A stretch of DNA of 64,000 nt, taken from assembly GCA_041687255.1 (NCBI GenBank), contig JAWLCL010000003.1:124001-188000 (forward strand), in the 5' to 3' direction. Positions 8,732 to 17,387 of this stretch are shown piece after piece. This stretch comes from Mariniphaga sp041687255 (GTDB lineage: Bacteria; Bacteroidota; Bacteroidia; Bacteroidales; Prolixibacteraceae). How positions within the stretch are numbered: the stretch's first letter is position 1; each line of letters opens with the position of its first letter. A program made the translations under genes and the position numbers. The notes under the pieces were generated by a model, which made no database searches, had not been told where the DNA came from, and saw only the letters and a list, made by a program, of their open reading frames with translations.

Positions 8732-9166
8732 ATGAGGCAGTTGGTTTTTAAAAAGAGTAAGTATTTCTTATTATTTATAATGATGGGGCTGTTTATTCCT
8801 TCCTGCGATAAGATTAATGAATCGCCAATTCCCGATGTACCTTTTTCTTTATCAGTGAACCTGGCCATTGCCAATGAGCTGAATGTGCCCGGCAATTCAG
8901 TGTTGTTTCCCAATTATGGTTTTGGTGGCGTTATAATCAGCTGTGAAGCGCCGGGCTCGTGGTATGCTTTCGATGCTTCCTGCACCTATGAAGCCAGCCG
9001 GAGCTGCATTGTTGAAAATGATGGAGCTTTGGCCGATTGCCCATGCTGCGGTTCGCAATTTGTTCTGCTGGGCGGCGCTTATCCAACCAAACCACCTGCA
9101 ACCACACCTCTGAAGCAGTACAATGTATCGCTCATTAACAACAGCATACTTCGGGTATACAATTAA
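8732..9166 (+). CDS. Rieske-like lipoprotein lacking both histidine ligands
   Basis: This 144-residue protein has a lipoprotein signal with lipobox IPSC (Cys25), so it should be anchored in the envelope. The second half has the layout of a Rieske [2Fe-2S] domain: Cys84-Thr-Tyr86, sixteen residues, then CPCCGSQF at 103-110. The spacing equals the canonical C-x-H ... C-P-C-H-G-S pattern, but the two histidine ligand positions are Tyr86 and Cys106. Seven cysteines are present in all (25, 71, 84, 92, 103, 105, 106). It may bind another cofactor, zinc, or none. The gene stands alone, divergent from the 8301-8669 gene, and ends at a bidirectional terminator. Confidence 0.75.
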   Translation: MRQLVFKKSKYFLLFIMMGLFIPSCDKINESPIPDVPFSLSVNLAIANELNVPGNSVLFPNYGFGGVIISCEAPGSWYAFDASCTYEASRSCIVENDGALADCPCCGSQFVLLGGAYPTKPPATTPLKQYNVSLINNSILRVYN

Positions 9167-9172
9167 ACAAAA

Positions 9173-9205
9173 ACGGAGCCGTCAAAGCTCCGTCTGTATT
9201 TTTTT
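9173..9205. terminator. Bidirectional intrinsic terminator
   Basis: The stem ACGGAGC/GCTCCGT (9173-9179 and 9187-9193) has a T-run on its right (9199-9205) and an A-rich stretch on its left. It can therefore serve both the lipoprotein gene on the plus strand and ahcY on the minus strand. Confidence 0.7.
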
Positions 9206-9210
9206 GATTG

Positions 9211-10629
9211 TTAATACCTGTAATGGTCGGGTTTAAAGGGACCTTCCTTAGGAATACCAATATATTTTGCCTGTTCGTCGGTCAGAGAAGTCAGTCTTAC
9301 ACCCAATTGTTCAAGGTGAAGACGAGCCACCTCCTCGTCGAGTTTTTTGGGAAGACGGTATACGTCAATCTCGTAATCGTTCTGCCAGAGGTCGATTTGT
9401 GCCAGCGATTGGTTTGTAAACGAGTTGCTCATCACAAACGACGGATGTCCGGTGGCACAACCCAGATTAACCAGGCGTCCTTCGGCAAGCAGAAAAATGC
9501 TGTTTCCTTCTTCAAAGGTGAACTTGTCGACCTGCGGTTTAATGTTAAGTTTTTTAATTCCGGGATATTTATGCAGTTGAGCCACCTGTATTTCGTTATC
9601 AAAATGGCCGATGTTGCAAACAATGGCCTGGTCTTTCATATTGGCCATGTGCTGCACGGTAATAACATCCTTGTTTCCGGTAGTTGTGACAAAGATATTG
9701 CCTTCGTCAAGCGCCTCCTCCATTGTTTTCACTTCGAATCCTTCCATTGCAGCCTGCAGTGCGCAAATGGGGTCTATTTCAGTAACGATAACCCGGGCAC
9801 CGTATCCCCGCATTGATTTTGCGCAGCCTTTGCCAACATCTCCGTATCCGGCAACAACCACTACTTTTCCGGCAATCATTACATCGGTGGCCCGCTTGAT
9901 GCCGTCGGCCAATGATTCCCGGCAACCGTAAAGGTTATCGAATTTTGATTTTGTAACCGAATCGTTCACATTAATTGCAGGGAAAAGCAGATTGCCTTGT
10001 TCTTTCATATGGTAAAGGCGGTGCACACCTGTAGTAGTCTCTTCCGAAACACCTTTAAATTCTTTGGCAGCTTCATGCCAGCGACGGGGATTTTCTTTCA
10101 GAATGCTTTTCAGTAACTTATTCAGTTCGATTTCATCCTCACCTTCAGCCAGGCGGTCCAGAACAGACGGATCGTCTTCAGCTTCATACCCGCGGTGAAT
10201 CATAAGTGTAGCATCACCACCGTCATCGACAATGAGGTGTGGTCCTTTGCCGTTGCCAAAATCCAGCGCGCGGTCGGTACACCACCAGTATTCTTCGAGT
10301 GTTTCCCCTTTCCATGCAAACACCGGTACACCGGCGGCAGCAATAGCTGCGGCAGCATGATCCTGAGTGGAAAAAATATTACAACTTGCCCAGCGTACAT
10401 CTGCTCCAAGTTCAACCAGCGTTTCAATTAATACAGCCGTTTGGATGGTCATGTGCAGGCTGCCCGTTACCCGTGCTCCTTTCAGGGGCTTGGAAGCTCC
10501 AAACTTTTTCCTGATCGACATAAGGCCAGGCATTTCCTTCTCTGCAATATCAATTTCTTTCTGGCCATAACCGGCCAAATTAATGTCTGCTACTTTATAT
10601 TTCATTTCTTTTTCTACGGCAAAACTCAT
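9211..10629 (-). CDS. ahcY: S-adenosylhomocysteinase
   Basis: The enzyme reversibly hydrolyses S-adenosylhomocysteine to adenosine and homocysteine, relieving product inhibition of methyltransferases. The NAD-binding GxGxxG loop is VAGYGDVGKG and the C-terminus ends in the conserved KPDHYRY. Regions such as GSLHMTIQTAVLIETL and SCNIFSTQDHAAAAI match the substrate domain. I start the protein at the ATG at 10629 (MSFAVEKEMKYKVADI, 472 residues), not at a longer frame beginning at 10677. A -7 promoter element at 10666-10673 places transcription start near 10659, and 472 residues fits the family. ATG 10605 is a second possibility. Confidence 0.96.
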   Translation of the reverse strand: MSFAVEKEMKYKVADINLAGYGQKEIDIAEKEMPGLMSIRKKFGASKPLKGARVTGSLHMTIQTAVLIETLVELGADVRWASCNIFSTQDHAAAAIAAAGVPVFAWKGETLEEYWWCTDRALDFGNGKGPHLIVDDGGDATLMIHRGYEAEDDPSVLDRLAEGEDEIELNKLLKSILKENPRRWHEAAKEFKGVSEETTTGVHRLYHMKEQGNLLFPAINVNDSVTKSKFDNLYGCRESLADGIKRATDVMIAGKVVVVAGYGDVGKGCAKSMRGYGARVIVTEIDPICALQAAMEGFEVKTMEEALDEGNIFVTTTGNKDVITVQHMANMKDQAIVCNIGHFDNEIQVAQLHKYPGIKKLNIKPQVDKFTFEEGNSIFLLAEGRLVNLGCATGHPSFVMSNSFTNQSLAQIDLWQNDYEIDVYRLPKKLDEEVARLHLEQLGVRLTSLTDEQAKYIGIPKEGPFKPDHYRY

Positions 10630-10665
10630 TTTAAAACTATTTAATATTTTTTCATTATAGCGGTG

Positions 10666-10673
10666 CAAAGGTA
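10666..10673 (-). promoter_or_regulatory. Probable -7 element of ahcY
   Basis: The minus strand reads TACCTTTG, an exact TAnnTTTG match 37 bases before the chosen ahcY start. It rules against start codons further upstream. Confidence 0.55.
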
Positions 10674-10722
10674 ACAATTTCGAAGGATTAAGGTTTTCCT
10701 TTTTTTCAGATGGCTTAAATGA

Positions 10723-12906
10723 TCAATTCCCCATATCGGAAAGAAACTTAATGCGCATCAGCCGGATATCTTCTTCTGAATATTCATCTTCACCCAATTC
10801 TTCAAGGGCATTTTCAACCGAATCGTTCTCCGCTTCCCGGAAATAATCAAAAACCTCCTCCTGATGTTCTTCGTCGATTACATCGTTGACGTAATAGTCG
10901 ATGTTAAGTTTGGTTCCTGAATTAACAATGGCTTCCACTTCAGAAATAATATCTTTCACTTCCAGTCCTTTGGAATTGGCAATGTCATCAAATGAGAGTT
11001 TGCGGTCGATGCTCTGAATAATGAACACTTTCATTTTTGATTTATTGGCAACGGTACGCACAATAAAATCTTCAGGTCGTTCAATTTCATTTTCTTCCAC
11101 ATATTTTTTAATCAGCTCAACGAATTCTTTACCGTACCTGCGTGCTTTACCTTGCCCGACACCCTGAATTTTTTGAAGTTCTTCGAGGTTTACCGGGTAC
11201 TGAATCGACATATCGGACAGTGAGGGGTCCTGGAAAATTACAAAGGGAGGCAGGTTTAGCCGTTTGGCAATTTTCTTTCTCAGGTCCTTAAGCATGGCAA
11301 ACAGAACCGGGTCTCCACTGTTGGCTGCCGATGGGGCAGGAGCTGATCCGGCATCATCCTCTTCTTCGTATTCGTGGTTTTTAACCAGCATGAAACTGGT
11401 GGGATTTTTCATAAATTCATGGCCGGGGGGAGTCACCTTCAACAGCCCATAGTTTTCAATATCTTTATGAATTAAGCCTTTAATCATTGATTGCCTGAAT
11501 ACGGCATTCCAGAAGCGTTCATCGTGATCTTTACCTGAGCCGAACGACTTAAGGGTATAATGTTTAAATGATTTAACAGCGGCAGTTTTATTGCCGATGA
11601 GGATATTGGCAATGTGCTCACCCTTGTATTTTTCGTTAACTTCGAGAATGGCTTTTAAAGCACGGATGACTTCATCGGAGGCTTCCATCTGTTCTTTAGG
11701 GTTGAGGCAGTTGTCGCAGTTGCCGCAATTATCGTTTGGATAGATTTCGCCGAAATAGTGGAGCAGAATGATTCGGCGGCATATTGCCGATTCGGCGTAC
11801 GACACCGTGTCGAGCAGGAGTTGCCGTCCGATTTCCTGTTCAGCCACCGGTTTGCCGTGCATAAATTTTTCCAGTTTCTGGATGTCTTTATAGCTGTAAA
11901 AAGTGATGCATTGTCCTTCACCGCCGTCGCGACCTGCCCGTCCGGTTTCCTGGTAATATCCTTCAAGGCTTTTGGGAATATCGTAATGAATGACAAACCG
12001 CACGTCGGGTTTATCGATGCCCATACCAAAGGCGATTGTTGCCACAATCACATCGACTTCTTCCATTAAGAACTTATCCTGATTTCCTGAACGTGTCTGG
12101 GCGTCCATCCCGGCATGGTAGGGAAGGGCTTTTATGCCGTTAACCTGGAGGGTTTCGGCAATTTCCTCCACTTTCTTGCGGCTCAGGCAGTAGATGATGC
12201 CCGACTTACCCTCATTTTGTTTGATAAACCTGATAATTTGCGCTTCAGGTTTTACTTTTGGTTTCACCTCGTAATAGAGATTGGCACGGTTGAATGATGC
12301 TTTGTAAACTTTGGCATCAAGAATACCCAGGTTTTTTTGTATATCGTGCTGTACCTTTGCCGTTGCCGTTGCTGTAAGTGCAACAACCGGCGCCTGGCCT
12401 ATTTCTTCAACTATGGGACGTATGCGCCGGTACTCGGGGCGGAAATCATGGCCCCATTCCGAGATACAATGTGCCTCGTCGATGGCATAAAACGAGATCT
12501 TAATGTTTTTCAGGAATTCAATGTTCTCTTCTTTTGTAAGCGATTCGGGCGCCACATAAAGAAGTTTTGTTCTGCCGGCCTGTACATCTGACTTCACTTC
12601 CTGGATTGCTGCCTTCGACAACGACGAGTTGAGAAAATGCGCCACATAATCCTCCGTTTGCATTCCTCGTATGGAATCCACCTGGTTCTTCATCAGAGCA
12701 ATGAGTGGTGAAATTACGATGGCTGTTCCTTCAAGCAAAAGAGCAGGTAACTGGTAAATTAATGATTTGCCACCTCCTGTGGGCATCAATATAAAAGTGT
12801 TTTCTCCGTTCAGTACGCTTTTTATGGCTTCTTCCTGTTGGCCTTTAAAACGGTTGAATCCAAAATACTGCTGTAAATATTGAGTTAATGATATATCTTT
12901 ATTCAT
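10723..12906 (-). CDS. recQ: ATP-dependent DNA helicase RecQ
   Basis: This is a 727-residue superfamily 2 3'-5' helicase for recombinational repair and processing of stalled forks. Walker A is MPTGGGKS (41-48), Walker B/DEAH is AIDEAHCISEWGHDFR (141-156), and motif VI is the QETGRAGRDGGEG region. The zinc-binding cysteines are seen in NCGNCDNCL, followed by winged-helix and HRDC domains (IQGVGQGKARRYG). The protein is about 120 residues longer than E. coli RecQ, with an acidic C-terminal extension (EELGEDEYSEEDIRLM), as in the Bacteroidetes type. It is convergent with nothing nearby and has its own upstream gap. Confidence 0.96.
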   Translation of the reverse strand: MNKDISLTQYLQQYFGFNRFKGQQEEAIKSVLNGENTFILMPTGGGKSLIYQLPALLLEGTAIVISPLIALMKNQVDSIRGMQTEDYVAHFLNSSLSKAAIQEVKSDVQAGRTKLLYVAPESLTKEENIEFLKNIKISFYAIDEAHCISEWGHDFRPEYRRIRPIVEEIGQAPVVALTATATAKVQHDIQKNLGILDAKVYKASFNRANLYYEVKPKVKPEAQIIRFIKQNEGKSGIIYCLSRKKVEEIAETLQVNGIKALPYHAGMDAQTRSGNQDKFLMEEVDVIVATIAFGMGIDKPDVRFVIHYDIPKSLEGYYQETGRAGRDGGEGQCITFYSYKDIQKLEKFMHGKPVAEQEIGRQLLLDTVSYAESAICRRIILLHYFGEIYPNDNCGNCDNCLNPKEQMEASDEVIRALKAILEVNEKYKGEHIANILIGNKTAAVKSFKHYTLKSFGSGKDHDERFWNAVFRQSMIKGLIHKDIENYGLLKVTPPGHEFMKNPTSFMLVKNHEYEEEDDAGSAPAPSAANSGDPVLFAMLKDLRKKIAKRLNLPPFVIFQDPSLSDMSIQYPVNLEELQKIQGVGQGKARRYGKEFVELIKKYVEENEIERPEDFIVRTVANKSKMKVFIIQSIDRKLSFDDIANSKGLEVKDIISEVEAIVNSGTKLNIDYYVNDVIDEEHQEEVFDYFREAENDSVENALEELGEDEYSEEDIRLMRIKFLSDMGN

Positions 12907-13001
12907 ATTAAATATCCGCCTCTAATCCTACTTCAAATTTTTTTAAACGAATTCTAAATTATTAAAAGTAAGAAAAATGACAATACCTTTTTTGATTTTT
13001 T

Positions 13002-13051
13002 AAGATTTAATAGCGATCATTTAATTAATGGAAGATTTAAAAAAGATTTAA
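13002..13051. repeat. Three AAGATTTAA direct repeats upstream of tatC
   Basis: Identical 9-mers start at 13002, 13032 and 13043, just ahead of the predicted tatC promoter. In AT-rich DNA this could be chance, but the position suits an operator or an UP-like element. Confidence 0.35.
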
Positions 13052-13077
13052 AAAGGTTTTGAATAACAGGAAGTATT

Positions 13078-13085
13078 TATATTTG
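13078..13085 (+). promoter_or_regulatory. Probable -7 element of the tatC-lptB operon
   Basis: TATATTTG matches TAnnTTTG exactly; a TTTG lies 16 bases upstream (13058-13061), slightly closer than the usual 19. The predicted start of transcription near 13092 supports ATG 13112 as the tatC start and excludes the in-frame GTG at 13085. Confidence 0.5.
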
Positions 13086-13111
13086 TGGAGTTTTTAAAAA
13101 ATCAGGATTCA

Positions 13112-13993
13112 ATGAGCGAAGAGACTAAAAAAGAAGCCAAAAAAGGAAAGTTTGGCTGGAAAAAGAAAAAAGTGAACAATGAGACCACCTATACAGAGAT
13201 GTCATTTCTGGAGCATCTTGAGGAGTTGAGGTGGCATATTATTCGTTCGGTACTTGCCATAATGGTTTTTGCAGTGGTGGCATTTATAATGAAGGATTTC
13301 ATTTTTAATAATGTAATATTAAACCCCCGGACCCCTGAATTCTGGACAAACCGTATGTTTGCCCGGCTGGCCGAAATGGTGGGTGTTGATGCGCTGAGAA
13401 TTAACAGTACGCCGCTTGAGTTGATAAGCATACAAATCGCAGGACAGTTTCTTACACATATATGGGTTTCAATAATTGCAGGGTTTATAGTTGCAGCCCC
13501 GGTGGTGTTTTATGAATTTTGGCGGTTCATTAAACCCGCTTTGTATGACACAGAGAAAAAATATGCCGGCGGTGCTGTTTTCTTCACCTCAGTGCTTTTT
13601 CTTCTGGGGATTTTATTTGGTTATTTTTTAATTGTGCCTCTGTCGGTCCACTTTCTTGGTAGCTATAATGTAAGTGGTGACGTTACCAACCAGATTAACC
13701 TTCGTTCCTATATAGGTTCGGTAACTTCCATTTCACTGGCAGCGGGAGTGGTGTTTTTGTTACCTATATTTTCATACTTTTTAAGTAAAGTGGGGATTCT
13801 GACACCGCAATTCATGAAAACCTACAGGAAACATTCCTATGTTGTGATGCTCCTGCTTTCGGCAATTATTACCCCACCCGATATTTTCAGCCAGGTGATG
13901 GTGTTTGTTCCACTATTTATTCTTTATGAGGTAAGTATATTGATTTCACGCCGTGTCGTTAAAAAACGTGAAAAAGAACTCGATGAGTTATAA
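13112..13993 (+). CDS. tatC: Sec-independent protein translocase subunit TatC
   Basis: This polytopic inner-membrane receptor of the twin-arginine pathway binds signal peptides and, with TatA-type subunits, exports folded proteins. The conserved N-terminal cytosolic motif is SFLEHLEELRWHIIRS, followed by about six membrane helices and the FYEFWRFIKPALY loop. The lysine-rich lead (KKGKFGWKKKK) is unusual but cytosolic. I use ATG 13112 (293 residues) because the promoter lies just upstream of it. A 30-base gap separates it from lptB on the same strand. The tatA gene is 16 kb away at 29264-29656, and no tatB is seen. Confidence 0.94.
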   Translation: MSEETKKEAKKGKFGWKKKKVNNETTYTEMSFLEHLEELRWHIIRSVLAIMVFAVVAFIMKDFIFNNVILNPRTPEFWTNRMFARLAEMVGVDALRINSTPLELISIQIAGQFLTHIWVSIIAGFIVAAPVVFYEFWRFIKPALYDTEKKYAGGAVFFTSVLFLLGILFGYFLIVPLSVHFLGSYNVSGDVTNQINLRSYIGSVTSISLAAGVVFLLPIFSYFLSKVGILTPQFMKTYRKHSYVVMLLLSAIITPPDIFSQVMVFVPLFILYEVSILISRRVVKKREKELDEL

Positions 13994-14023
13994 TTGTATG
14001 GATAAATCAAGATATTTGCCTTC

Positions 14024-14746
14024 ATGATTCTTCGTGCAGAAAATATTGTAAAGAAATACCGGAAACGGACAGTAGTAAAAGGTGTAAGTTTTGAAGTAAA
14101 GCAAGGTGAGATTGTTGGCTTGCTTGGCCCCAATGGTGCCGGTAAAACAACTTCCTTTTATATGATTGTTGGATTAGTGAGGCCTCTTTCGGGTAAAATT
14201 TTCATGGATAATGAAGATATAACCCGGTTGCCTGTGTATAAACGGGCAAAAAAAGGAATCGGATACCTGGCACAGGAAGCTTCAGTATTCCGGAAATTAA
14301 GTATAGAAGACAACCTCAAGGCTGTGCTTGAGCTGACCAATTACAGCAAGGAGTATCAACGTGAAAAGGTTGAAACGCTTTTAAATGAGTTCGGACTTCA
14401 GCATATACGTAAAAGCCTGGGCATTCAGCTTTCGGGAGGTGAGCGTCGTCGTACCGAAATCGCCCGTGCACTGGCCATCGACCCTAAATTCATATTGCTC
14501 GATGAACCCTTTGCAGGAGTTGACCCTATAGCAGTGGAGGATATCCAGGAAATTGTCATGAAACTGAAAGAGAAAAATATCGGGGTATTAATAACAGACC
14601 ATAATGTACACGAAACATTATCGATAACTGATCGTTCCTACTTATTGTTTGAGGGCTCAATAATGAAAGCAGGGACGGCATACGATTTGGCAAATGATGA
14701 AGATGTGCGTCGTGTGTATCTTGGGCAGAATTTTGAGCTTCGGTAG
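14024..14746 (+). CDS. lptB: LPS export ABC transporter ATPase LptB
   Basis: This 240-residue cytosolic ATPase powers extraction of lipopolysaccharide from the inner membrane with LptF/LptG. Walker A is GPNGAGKT (35-42), the signature is LSGGERRRTEIARAL, and Walker B is FILLDEPFAGVDP. The features GYLAQEASVFRKL and LITDHNVHETLSITDRSYL are typical of LptB as opposed to other ABC ATPases. It is the second gene of the operon behind tatC. The LptF/G permease genes are not in the window. Confidence 0.93.
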   Translation: MILRAENIVKKYRKRTVVKGVSFEVKQGEIVGLLGPNGAGKTTSFYMIVGLVRPLSGKIFMDNEDITRLPVYKRAKKGIGYLAQEASVFRKLSIEDNLKAVLELTNYSKEYQREKVETLLNEFGLQHIRKSLGIQLSGGERRRTEIARALAIDPKFILLDEPFAGVDPIAVEDIQEIVMKLKEKNIGVLITDHNVHETLSITDRSYLLFEGSIMKAGTAYDLANDEDVRRVYLGQNFELR

Positions 14747-14815
14747 GAAGATTTTCACCAATGATTGTTGGCTGATTTAAAAAAATCACTTGCAGCAAAA
14801 AAAATTTAAAGAAAA

Positions 14816-14846
14816 TTTGGTGAATAATAAAATTGAAGTATTTTTG
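14816..14846 (+). promoter_or_regulatory. Consensus Bacteroidetes promoter for tRNA-Glu and rpsT
   Basis: TTTG at 14816-14819 is followed by 19 bases and TATTTTTG at 14839-14846, an exact match to both elements at consensus spacing. Transcription should start near 14852, about 23 bases before the mature tRNA. Confidence 0.8.
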
Positions 14847-14874
14847 CAGTCCCAATTCAGGGAATACATAGGAA

Positions 14875-14946
14875 GGCCCGTTCGTCTAGGGGTTAGGACG
14901 CCAGGTTTTCATCCTGGTAGCAGGGGTTCGAATCCCCTACGGGCTA
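14875..14946 (+). tRNA. tRNA-Glu (anticodon TTC)
   Basis: The cloverleaf is complete. The acceptor GGCCCGT pairs with ACGGGCT, the D arm carries TCTAGGGGTTAGGA, the anticodon stem-loop is CCAGGTTTTCATCCTGG with TTC, and the T arm is AGGGGTTCGAATCCCCT. CCA is not encoded. The gene is preceded by a consensus promoter and followed after 31 bases by rpsT, so the tRNA is probably cut from a shared transcript. Confidence 0.96.
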
Positions 14947-14977
14947 CATAAGTTTTTAAAGATATTATTACTACAAC

Positions 14978-15229
14978 ATGGCAAATCATAAGTCAGCATT
15001 AAAGAGAATAAGGCAGAACGAGAAGAGGCGGGTACACAATAAGTATTATGCCAAAACAACAAGGAATGCGATTAAGGCGTTGCGTAATCAGACAGACAAA
15101 GATGAAGCTGTAAAAAGTTATCCGTCTGTTGCTTCTATGATTGATAAGCTTGCCAAAAAGAATATCATTCATAAGAACAAGGCCGCTAACCTGAAGTCGA
15201 AACTGGCCTTACAGGTTAATAATTTGTAA
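14978..15229 (+). CDS. rpsT: 30S ribosomal protein S20
   Basis: This 83-residue basic protein starts MANHKSALKRIRQNEKRR, the classic S20 N-terminus, and continues with the helical, lysine-rich repeat pattern of the family, including KNIIHKNKAANLKSKLA near the end. S20 binds 16S rRNA helices 9 and 44 early in small-subunit assembly. It is co-transcribed with tRNA-Glu and ends at a strong terminator. Confidence 0.97.
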   Translation: MANHKSALKRIRQNEKRRVHNKYYAKTTRNAIKALRNQTDKDEAVKSYPSVASMIDKLAKKNIIHKNKAANLKSKLALQVNNL

Positions 15230-15254
15230 GAAAATTTTTTCATGATAGCAACAG

Positions 15255-15286
15255 AGCTTCTCCTTCTGCGGAGAAGCTTTTTTTTT
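15255..15286 (+). terminator. Intrinsic terminator after rpsT
   Basis: A perfect 9-bp stem AGCTTCTCC/GGAGAAGCT with a six-base loop is followed by nine T. It lies 26 bases beyond the rpsT stop. Confidence 0.9.
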
Positions 15287-15349
15287 GCCTGATTTTTAGG
15301 TTCTGTTTTTTTCCGGGAAAATGTTTATATTTATATACACTCCGGAAAT

Positions 15350-16048
15350 ATGAACGAATACAAAAAACTAAACATCAAGGAATGGGCTGTTGAAGACCGG
15401 CCTCGGGAAAAGATGCTTTCCCATGGGTCGCGCCATTTGTCGGATGCCGAATTGATTGCGGTTCTTATCGGCTCCGGAAATACAAACGAAACAGCCGTTG
15501 AACTTAGCCGGCGGATACTAAGCTCGGTAAATAATAACCTCAATGATTTAAGCCGTAAGGGCATCGACTACCTGAAAACTTTTCATGGCATCGGGGAAGC
15601 AAAGGCCATTTCTATTGTTGCCGCCCTTGAACTGGGAAAGCGCCGCAAAGATGCAGAGGTTTTTGTGAAGCGAAAAATTACCTGTTCACGTGATGCTGCT
15701 GATTTTTTTATGCCCCTGCTCGGTGACCTGAACCATGAGGAGTTTTGGGTAATGCTGCTGGACCGGGGAAATAAAATCATCGACCATTATAAAATCAGCC
15801 AGGGAGGCATATCGGGTACCATAATAGATGTCAGGCTGATACTTAAAAATGCACTCGAGAAAATGGGCGTTTCACTCATCCTCTGTCATAATCATCCATC
15901 GGGTACCATGGAAGCTTCGGATGCCGACATGAAAATTACCCGTAAAATAAAACAGGCGGCCGATTTTATGGATATAACAGTTCTCGACCATATCATTATC
16001 GGACAAAACCGTTATATTAGCTTTGCCGATGAAGGCATGTTGAATTAA
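15350..16048 (+). CDS. radC: RadC/JAB-domain protein
   Basis: This is a 232-residue RadC-family protein with an N-terminal UPF0758-type helical region, helix-hairpin-helix FHGIGEAKAISIVAALELG (about 78-96), and a C-terminal JAB/MPN metalloprotease-like domain. The JAMM residues are visible as Glu near 131, HNHPSG at 180-185 with His180 and His182, and the following Ser190/Asp191. The historical link to DNA repair is weak and the molecular function is unknown. The gene ends 10 bases before the deacetylase at 16059, so it may be the first cistron of the acylation cassette, though RadC is also a common stand-alone gene. Confidence 0.92.
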   Translation: MNEYKKLNIKEWAVEDRPREKMLSHGSRHLSDAELIAVLIGSGNTNETAVELSRRILSSVNNNLNDLSRKGIDYLKTFHGIGEAKAISIVAALELGKRRKDAEVFVKRKITCSRDAADFFMPLLGDLNHEEFWVMLLDRGNKIIDHYKISQGGISGTIIDVRLILKNALEKMGVSLILCHNHPSGTMEASDADMKITRKIKQAADFMDITVLDHIIIGQNRYISFADEGMLN

Positions 16049-16058
16049 ACCGGCTGAT

Positions 16059-17387
16059 ATGATACTTATTTATTCTGAAATATTAAATCCCCGCATCGAA
16101 TATATATTCAGGTTAATGCTTACCACAATACTTCAAAAGGAAGTATCATTTACCACGAAATCAAATAAGTTTCTAAAATCAAAAACGCCTAAAATCAATT
16201 ACTCGTACGAAAGGTTTGGCAGTGAGTTTTATATAAAGCCACACAGGTTGCTTCACTGTAAGGCTCTTATTCAGCCCGATATTCAGCCGGTATGGTATGA
16301 AAATGAGAAATATTTTTTTGAAAGTTCCTCCGACTCGGTTTTTCCTTTCGATCCGTTTGCCGCTTCTTTTTATCTGGTTAGCCGCTATGAAGAATACCTC
16401 GATTTTGAAAAAGACAAGTACAGACGTTTTCCTGCGGAAGAGAGTCTGCTTCACAAATACGGATTACTCAAAAAACCGGTTGTAAACATCTGGGCACGTA
16501 TGATTGCAGGGGAGCTAAAAAACAGGTATCCCGGGCTGGAGTTTCCCGAGCCGCGGTTTCAGTTTCTGCCAACAATCGACATCGACAACGCCTGGGCATA
16601 TGCACATAAGGGATTGTTGAGAAGCATGGGTGCAATGGCAAAATCAGCCTTGAAGGGAAATCTTTCCGAACTGAGAAACCGTATGAAGATATGGACGGGC
16701 AGGGAAAAAGATGCATATGATACCTATGAGTTTATTGACCAAGTTTTTAAGGGACACGAAGACAAGGTGGTTTTCTTCTTTTTGCTGGGTAATTACAAGC
16801 GTTACGATAAAAATATATCCTGGAACAATAAGCAACTGCAGAATCTTATACGCGATATTGCTTCCCGGTACAATGTGGGCATTCATCCTTCTTTTTCATC
16901 GGGGAAAAAGAAAAATAAAAGAAAAGTACTTATAGAAATTAACCGCTTGCGACGAATAACAGGAAAAGAAGTAAAAAAAAGCCGGCAACACTATTTGAGA
17001 TTACGTTTTCCCAGAACTTACCGAACTCTTTTAAAATCCGGAATTGTGGAAGATTATACCATGGGTTATCCTTCTCATGCAGGTTTCAGGGCCGGAATAT
17101 GCACTCCCTATCCATTTTACGATTTGAAAAAAGAAGCTGCAACTTCGCTTACCATTGTGCCGTTTCAGGTAATGGATGTATCTTTAAATGTTTACATGAA
17201 AATGTCGCCTGAAGAAGCATCAGCAGAGATTGAGAGCCTGATGCAGGAAGTAAAAAATGTAGGAGGGACCTTTTCCTACATATGGCACAATGAAACCTTA
17301 AACGATCAGGGCGATTGGAAAGGTTATAAAGAAGTTTTCAGGAAAATGAATGAAAATGGTTTGAGTTGGTCCAATGCAGAACAATAA
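16059..17387 (+). CDS. DUF7033-type polysaccharide deacetylase family protein
   Basis: This 442-residue protein consists of an N-terminal domain of the DUF7033 type (starting MILIYSEILNPRIEYIF, with FPFDPFAASFYLVSRYEEY at about 95-113) and a C-terminal (beta/alpha) deacetylase-like domain. Metal-site motifs are visible as TIDIDNAW (172-179) and GIHPSF, and the family block MGYPSHAGFRAGICTPY is intact. Such proteins occur in extracellular-polysaccharide gene sets, but their substrates are unknown. No signal peptide is seen, so it probably acts on a cytosolic or lipid-linked sugar. Its end overlaps the next gene by 14 bases. Confidence 0.85.
   Translation: MILIYSEILNPRIEYIFRLMLTTILQKEVSFTTKSNKFLKSKTPKINYSYERFGSEFYIKPHRLLHCKALIQPDIQPVWYENEKYFFESSSDSVFPFDPFAASFYLVSRYEEYLDFEKDKYRRFPAEESLLHKYGLLKKPVVNIWARMIAGELKNRYPGLEFPEPRFQFLPTIDIDNAWAYAHKGLLRSMGAMAKSALKGNLSELRNRMKIWTGREKDAYDTYEFIDQVFKGHEDKVVFFFLLGNYKRYDKNISWNNKQLQNLIRDIASRYNVGIHPSFSSGKKKNKRKVLIEINRLRRITGKEVKKSRQHYLRLRFPRTYRTLLKSGIVEDYTMGYPSHAGFRAGICTPYPFYDLKKEAATSLTIVPFQVMDVSLNVYMKMSPEEASAEIESLMQEVKNVGGTFSYIWHNETLNDQGDWKGYKEVFRKMNENGLSWSNAEQ

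Noticed and set aside
12907..13077. AT-rich region upstream of tatC considered as a replication origin
   Set aside because: No DnaA-box cluster (TTATCCACA-like) is seen and no dnaA/dnaN/gidA neighbours are present.
8301..16110. The stretch IYSEILN occurs near the end of the small protein at 8301-8669 and at the start of the deacetylase at 16059
   Set aside because: The proteins differ completely otherwise, and the DUF7033 N-terminus has its own pattern (MILIYS...) in this position. A seven-residue coincidence is more likely than shared ancestry.
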